Notes under the pieces: model-generated
Told to the model about the DNA's origin: nothing
What the model saw: the letters and a program-made list of their open reading frames with translations, nothing else
Database searches by the model: none
Shown: positions 59,855 to 64,000 of the stretch, one piece after another
Position numbering within the stretch: the stretch's first letter is position 1
Layout of the letters: each line of letters starts with the position of its first letter
Assembly (NCBI GenBank): GCA_020466095.1
Contig: CM035807.1
Span: 98,909,785-98,973,784, forward strand
Direction of reading: 5' to 3'
Length of the DNA stretch: 64,000 nucleotides
From: Chlorops oryzae
Taxonomy: Eukaryota; Arthropoda; Insecta; Diptera; Chloropidae
Position numbers and translations under genes: made by a program

Positions 59855-60088
59855 ATGAAGCTGATCACAAGAAGATATGTTTTGCTCCTTACTTCTGTTC
59901 TCTCACTTTCCATGTGCAAGTGCTGTTGCCCTAGGTCCAATGCTCTGTTTTGTAGCTTAACACCCGAACACGTTAAATCTCAAGCGGATGTAAGAACACT
60001 CCCATTATGCTCTCTTTAACAATCGTATTTCTCTCCGCTTTAGGACTATGAAAATCCCATAATTAAAAGTGACTTAGACAACCAAAAG
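59855..60088 (+). CDS. candidate secreted-protein gene, first two exons
   Basis: Exon 1 (59855-59989) encodes 45 residues opening with MKLITRRYVLLLTSVLSLSM. This is a textbook signal peptide: basic start, hydrophobic core, then a Cys-rich KCCC segment and a likely cleavage near SNA. GTAAGA follows. The 54 bp intron 59990-60043 has a CTTTAAC branch-like site and ends in a pyrimidine tract and TTTAG. Exon 2 (60044-60088, 45 bp) is open only in the frame that continues exon 1, gives 15 residues (DYENPIIKSDLDNQK) and ends at AAAAG/GTGAGT. Both exons are multiples of three. I recognise no family; a short secreted peptide or hormone precursor is possible. The ATG context is weak (T at -3) and the frame is open upstream, so it could be an internal membrane-protein exon. 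The rest of the gene is not established; downstream candidates are at 61694, 61998 and 62126. Confidence 0.42.
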
Positions 60089-60624
60089 GTGAGTCACATG
60101 CCCCAAAGCGGATGGGGTATGTGAACGAAAAATTAATCGCTTGGAAAAAAGGAGTAAATAGAAGCAGGAAAAGAAGGAGAGTTAATTACGCGAAAGCAAA
60201 GAGCTTACAAAATCCGATTCGATACGATTCAATTCGATTCGAGCAATAGCAAATGCGTTCAACTTATGGCGAAACAATGTTGCACTTAATTAATCTGCAG
60301 GACATGTTTGCCCACAACTTCATTAAAGCTTATCACATTTATTATGGATGAAGCTTAAAATGAAATTATTGCAAATATCGAAAGTATTTGCAAGCATGTA
60401 TGGGGGATACAATAACAATTGCAAAATATTGTACGAATGAAATTCTCCGCTTGAATCCAATTAAAGCTTTGTTTATTCGGCTGTCAAATGGCAAATGATG
60501 GATTGAGTATTTAATTGGACGAATAAAAATGAAAATAAAAATATTTATCTTGCACGATTCTATTTGAATTTAAATCCATATTTAATACCCCAACAGTTCT
60601 ACTGAAGCCCCAGTTAATCTTGAC
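60089..60624. other. non-coding DNA, probable intron
   Basis: Starts with the GTGAGT donor of the candidate gene. No exon-like segment is seen before the pentanucleotide repeat. Confidence 0.35.
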
Positions 60625-61395
60625 TTAACGTAACGAAACGTAACGAAGGTATCGTAGCGTAACGTATTGTAGCGTAACGTATCGTAGCGTAACGTTAAGT
60701 TACGTAACGTAACATAACGTAACATAACGTAAGATAACGTAACATAACGTAACATAACGTAACATAACGTAACATAACAAAACATAACATAACATAACAT
60801 AACTACAAACAAAACATAACATAACATAACATAACATAACATAACATAACATACTAAAAACATAACATAACATAACATAACATAACATAACATAACATAA
60901 CATAACATAACATAACATAACATAACATAACATAACATAACATAACATAACATAACATAACATAACATAACATAACATAACATAACACTACATACTAACC
61001 ATAACGTAACGTAACACAACGTATAACGTAACATTAACGTATTATGTAACATGCAACGTAATAACGTAACATAAGTAGCATTAACGTAACTTTGTACATA
61101 CGTAACGTAACAAACGTAATTATAGTATTACGTAACGTAACGTAATACGTACATTACGTATACATTTCGTACGCTTAACTAATGCTTAACGTAACATAAC
61201 GTATCATATCGTGACATAACGTATCATTACGTAACATAGCGTTATATAACGTAACATAACTTTACATAACGTAACACATTTTACATAACTTAACATAACG
61301 TATACTGAACGTTGACGCGTAACATAACGTACATACGTCAAAATCATGAACGTCTCTGAACATAACGTAACTTAACGTCAACATAATGTAATCAT
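60625..61395. repeat. 770 bp pentanucleotide tract (ACATA/ACGTA)
   Basis: A near-perfect CATAA core of about 25 units at about 60861-60987 lies between zones mixing ACATA with ACGTA units. Those zones fade into irregular TAACGTA words on both sides. The Met-Leu-Cys-Tyr-Val frame on the minus strand is a translation of the repeat. It would lie within the long intron if the flanking candidate exons belong to one gene. Confidence 0.92.
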
Positions 61396-61693
61396 TATGC
61401 GTAATTTCGCAACGAGAAGTAACGTCAAATATATTTATTGTAATCAGTTGATGCGGTCAATGAGTACATTTTTACTTGATATCATTCGTGAAAATGTGCC
61501 TGGGAAACATGAACTTGACTTAAGTTACAGTCGTCTAACTAGTGATTGCCGAATCTTTCCCTTGAACCTCCTTCATTTTAGAATATGTATTTTCAAATTT
61601 TTAATTTATTGCTTACAATTTCTGTGTACGTAAAAACTCAATTATAGTTTAAAGTATGCTATTACGGTTTACGTCTGTATTCCATTCGCTGCA

Positions 61694-61758
61694 GGTGTGA
61701 ACCAAATTGTCACAACCATGAATTGAATAATTGTTACGTCGTCTATGTGATTTGCGAT
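61694..61758 (+). other. possible Cys-rich exon
   Basis: A good acceptor (TTCCATTCGCTGCAG) precedes an open frame starting one base in (TGT at 61695). Cys codons lie at residues 1, 5, 13 and 20 of that frame. The only donor-like GT near the end (61759, GTCCTT) is poor, and the frame otherwise runs open to about 61932. It may be a chance open stretch. Confidence 0.2.
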
Positions 61759-61997
61759 GTCCTTTCCCCCCTTAACTTCTTGTTTTTTGTTTTTGTTTTT
61801 CACAATTTCCCTTTTTTATTTCGATTGCTTGCAAATACATGGTACCTCGTAGAAATCATCCATCTCGATAGCTTTAAATATCTACTATTAGACGGCTTTC
61901 GGTCTTTAAGTTCACATTTCCTTCGAATATAGAAACTCAAAAGTCTTTCGGTGCACCGAAGCCCATAACTGACAACACATTTCCTCTCATCCGCAGC

Positions 61998-62054
61998 CAA
62001 TGTTTCTTCGATCGCAAATACCCGCAATCCAAGTGCTATTTTGTTGCAGTCGAT
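61998..62054 (+). other. candidate 57 bp internal exon
   Basis: It is bounded by CTCTCATCCGCAG and a consensus GTAAGT donor. All three frames are open. The frame continuing exon 60044-60088 directly gives PMFLRSQIPAIQVLFVAVD. The frame starting one base in gives QCFFDRKYPQSKC, in which QCFF and a C-x10-C spacing recall the end of neuroparsin hormones. The following intron would be 62055-62125 (71 bp). Confidence 0.35.
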
Positions 62055-62125
62055 GTAAGTGAAAATCCCATTCGATTGTTCACTTATGCATCCATCCCTT
62101 GAGTTGAATCATCAATGATTCGCAG

Positions 62126-62161
62126 TTATCTTGCAAACGCATTTGCGGAGTAATGCTGTGA
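62126..62161 (+). other. candidate terminal exon
   Basis: It begins after TGATTCGCAG, 71 bp beyond the previous donor, a normal insect intron size. In the frame that links 59855-60088 and 61998-62054 it reads LSCKRICGVML then TGA (62159-62161), which would make a 90-residue protein. A GTAATG donor 24 bp in is an alternative end. Evidence is splice signals and frame only. Confidence 0.25.
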
Positions 62162-62396
62162 AGCAACTATGGCCAGTGCAGGGAAGCAAGGTTTTGTTGG
62201 CTAATCTTAGCATCCTTTCGATTTGCTTTTCATTTTTCCGTTTCATGCTGGCACCGCCTTTGTCATTCCAATTGTCCGAAGAGGGGCGCTACGGGAATCT
62301 AATTTCCTGAACTCGACGTCAATTTATGAGTGTTCTAAAAAGGAAATGGCTATCTGCTCGTTCGTTTCCGCATAGAAGCCATTTCAAAAATTGCCC
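62162..62396. other. non-coding DNA
   Basis: Nothing recognised. Confidence 0.4.
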
Positions 62397-62734
62397 TTAA
62401 CCCATTCTATTTTTTATTTTTATTTTTTAGTAAACTTAAATCCTTCAAAAGACGTGTTATAAAGACACTATTAAATGATTTTAGAGTTTCAACAAAATGC
62501 GGGTTTTTTGGGCAGCTGGGCATATACATACATACATATACCTATGTGAAAGAATATTTTCGAGAACTTAAACTCTCGAAGTTCTTAAACCGAGTTGAAG
62601 ACTACGACCCTAAAAGCCAAAGAACCGAGCTTTGTTCTCACATCTCTCAAACCAATGTACCGTACACTGAAAGAGAGATGGACCATTTTGAATTCATTGG
62701 ACAAAGAATGGGACTGCGGTCCAAAATGGGTTAA
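62397..62734. mobile_element. possible TTAA-flanked element, 330 bp
   Basis: TTAA at 62397-62400 is followed by CCCATTCTATTT. CCAAAATGGG ends at 62730 before TTAA at 62731-62734. The right end matches the end of the 69 bp element at 49108, but the left end agrees for only about six bases before mismatching. Weak support. Confidence 0.25.
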
Positions 62735-64000
62735 CTCTTGAATCGAAAAATTGCTTTGGAAATCTTCTTTGAATTTCTTGAAAAAATTTGACGTTTTTTG
62801 GACCTTGGGCATCAACACATTCTTATGCTTATTCCTCGAAATCCTTTGATTGCTTTGCGATATTGCACCAACTGACGGAACATTTTTTGTTCTATTGCAC
62901 AAACTTCGAAAATACCAATGGAATTTACTCTCTTCGGTAGTCATGTAATAAAAAGCGATTGTTTTTCTTCTCCGTTGGTTGCATTGAAAACCTGGAATTT
63001 TAGCAGGGACAACTACGAAAATAAAAAATATAATAAAAATGAAAAAACCCTGAAAAATCCTTGATCTAAACTATTATCGGCTCTAGTCGGCTTTCATTTT
63101 TCCAATTTCCTTTTTGCTCCCTGAATCGACATGCCGCCACTTTCCATACTGACTGACCACAACATGTCAACAGTGAACATAGAAATTTTGAAACTCAAAC
63201 TGTTCCGATCCAAGTAACAGGACGAACGAAGGAAAAAGTGCGTTGAGAGACCGAGACCATTTGGGTAAGGAAATATGATTTGTTTGAAAGATCATTAAAA
63301 AGCAATAAGTCCACCGGAGCTTCAGTAAAACTATATTGCAATCATGACAAACCGAAGGACACTTTTGATGAGCTAAACAACCAAAAGATTATGACCAAAA
63401 ACGAAAATTTTTTCCAAAAGAATATTAAATTCCTTTTCTTTGGAATTTGGATTGAAAAAGTTTTTTGTTTTTGTTTTCAAAGCATTTTTTTAAGTAATTG
63501 ATTTTCGGTTTCACTATTCCTTAGACAACAAAACTAAAATGCAATAAAATTGCTCGCATTGTTATTGCAAATCGAATATTGAGCTCACAATGCGCAAAAT
63601 GAAATAAAACCATCGCCAGACATTGTAAAATTTATTCCCTTCGAGCGTCATAAAAACGTAGCATTTGAATAATTTTTTTTTTTTTATTGTTTTCTGTTGA
63701 TGTAACGAATTTTTCGGTGAGAATATTGCTTTGGAATGAAAAATGTGTTATCGGCTTAAACAAAACTCGAACTCACAAAAGGAATTTATTTACATTTTTC
63801 ATAAAAATTTCAATTATTTTTGAAAATTTTAGACAGCAATTATTGCATGAAAATTATTTTGATTTAAGTGTTTTAAGGTTTTTTTCTATTTTGAAAATGA
63901 TTTTCTAATTGTTAATTCGTCCCTCTGGCTATCCTTCTCTTTTACTGCAGCGAGTTTAATCAATAAAAAAATATAAACTATTGACTTCAAGGACTTCAAC
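62735..64000. other. non-coding DNA, no gene seen
   Basis: AT-rich. Frames at 62585-62944 (minus), 63280-63501 and 63687-63908 (plus) have no recognisable features. Confidence 0.45.

Noticed and set aside
60582..61052. 156-codon minus-strand frame repeating MLCYV
   Set aside because: It is a translation of the ACATA pentanucleotide repeat; five is coprime to three, so all frames cycle without stops.
60625..61395. Telomeric repeat
   Set aside because: The unit is TAACA/TAACG, not TAACC, and flies do not use telomerase repeats; an interstitial microsatellite is simpler.

Overview
The window looks like a euchromatic, largely intergenic or intronic stretch of an insect genome, most likely a higher fly (Diptera, Brachycera). 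The grounds are the high AT content, eukaryotic splice signals with 54-71 bp introns, an intact mariner transposase that matches my memory of the irritans/Himar1 group (first described from the horn fly), dispersed repeats of the kind that litter muscoid and drosophilid genomes, tRNA-derived SINEs, and no bacterial gene organisation. The species cannot be fixed from sequence alone.

Only two host genes can be argued for. A JAZF1-like three-zinc-finger nuclear protein lies on the minus strand (54999-55934, one uninterrupted exon). A candidate secreted-protein gene, which I do not recognise, starts on the plus strand at 59855: a signal-peptide exon, a 54 bp intron and a 45 bp exon, with possible later exons at 61694, 61998-62054 and 62126. 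A possible untranslated first exon with a good donor ends at 3934. Everything else is non-coding DNA or mobile-element debris.

Layout. 1-9 kb: AT-rich non-coding DNA with an E-box cluster (2.1 kb) and a decayed RNase H end of a non-LTR retrotransposon (7.0-7.7 kb). 9-11 kb: two copies of a Helentron-like (HINE/DINE-1-like) repeat. 11-22 kb: non-coding, with a 557 bp CT tract at 14.7 kb. 22-25.4 kb: a nested cluster holding two 470 bp direct repeats that bracket a hAT-like end with an 11-copy TGCATAT array, a short BED-finger-like ORF, a tRNA-like fragment and a decayed mariner. 26.5-35 kb: a hAT-type MITE, pogo-like and tRNA-like fragments, a TAA microsatellite, a full-length but broken mariner (30680-31956), another Helentron-like copy and a SINE with a 12 bp target duplication. 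35-51 kb: mostly featureless, with two tiny TTAA-flanked palindromes (67 and 69 bp), two more Helentron-like copies, a 173 bp MITE and a palindrome-rich 463 bp foldback element. 52-56 kb: a short MITE, the intact Himar1-like mariner (52651-53953), a foldback element, then the JAZF1-like gene. 56-64 kb: hAT-like and SINE fragments, a pogo-like MITE, the secreted-protein candidate and a 770 bp pentanucleotide tract.

The mobile elements do not form a pathway. They are layers of insertions of different ages: the Himar1-like mariner is the youngest by appearance, while the other two mariners and the Helentron-like copies are decayed. Nothing here resembles a defence island or a toxin system. The most interesting items are the candidate secreted-protein gene, a small duplication at the mariner start that creates an overlapping out-of-frame upstream ORF, the paired ultra-short TTAA elements, and the direct repeats that differ only by single-base indels over most of their length (which may be an assembly artefact).
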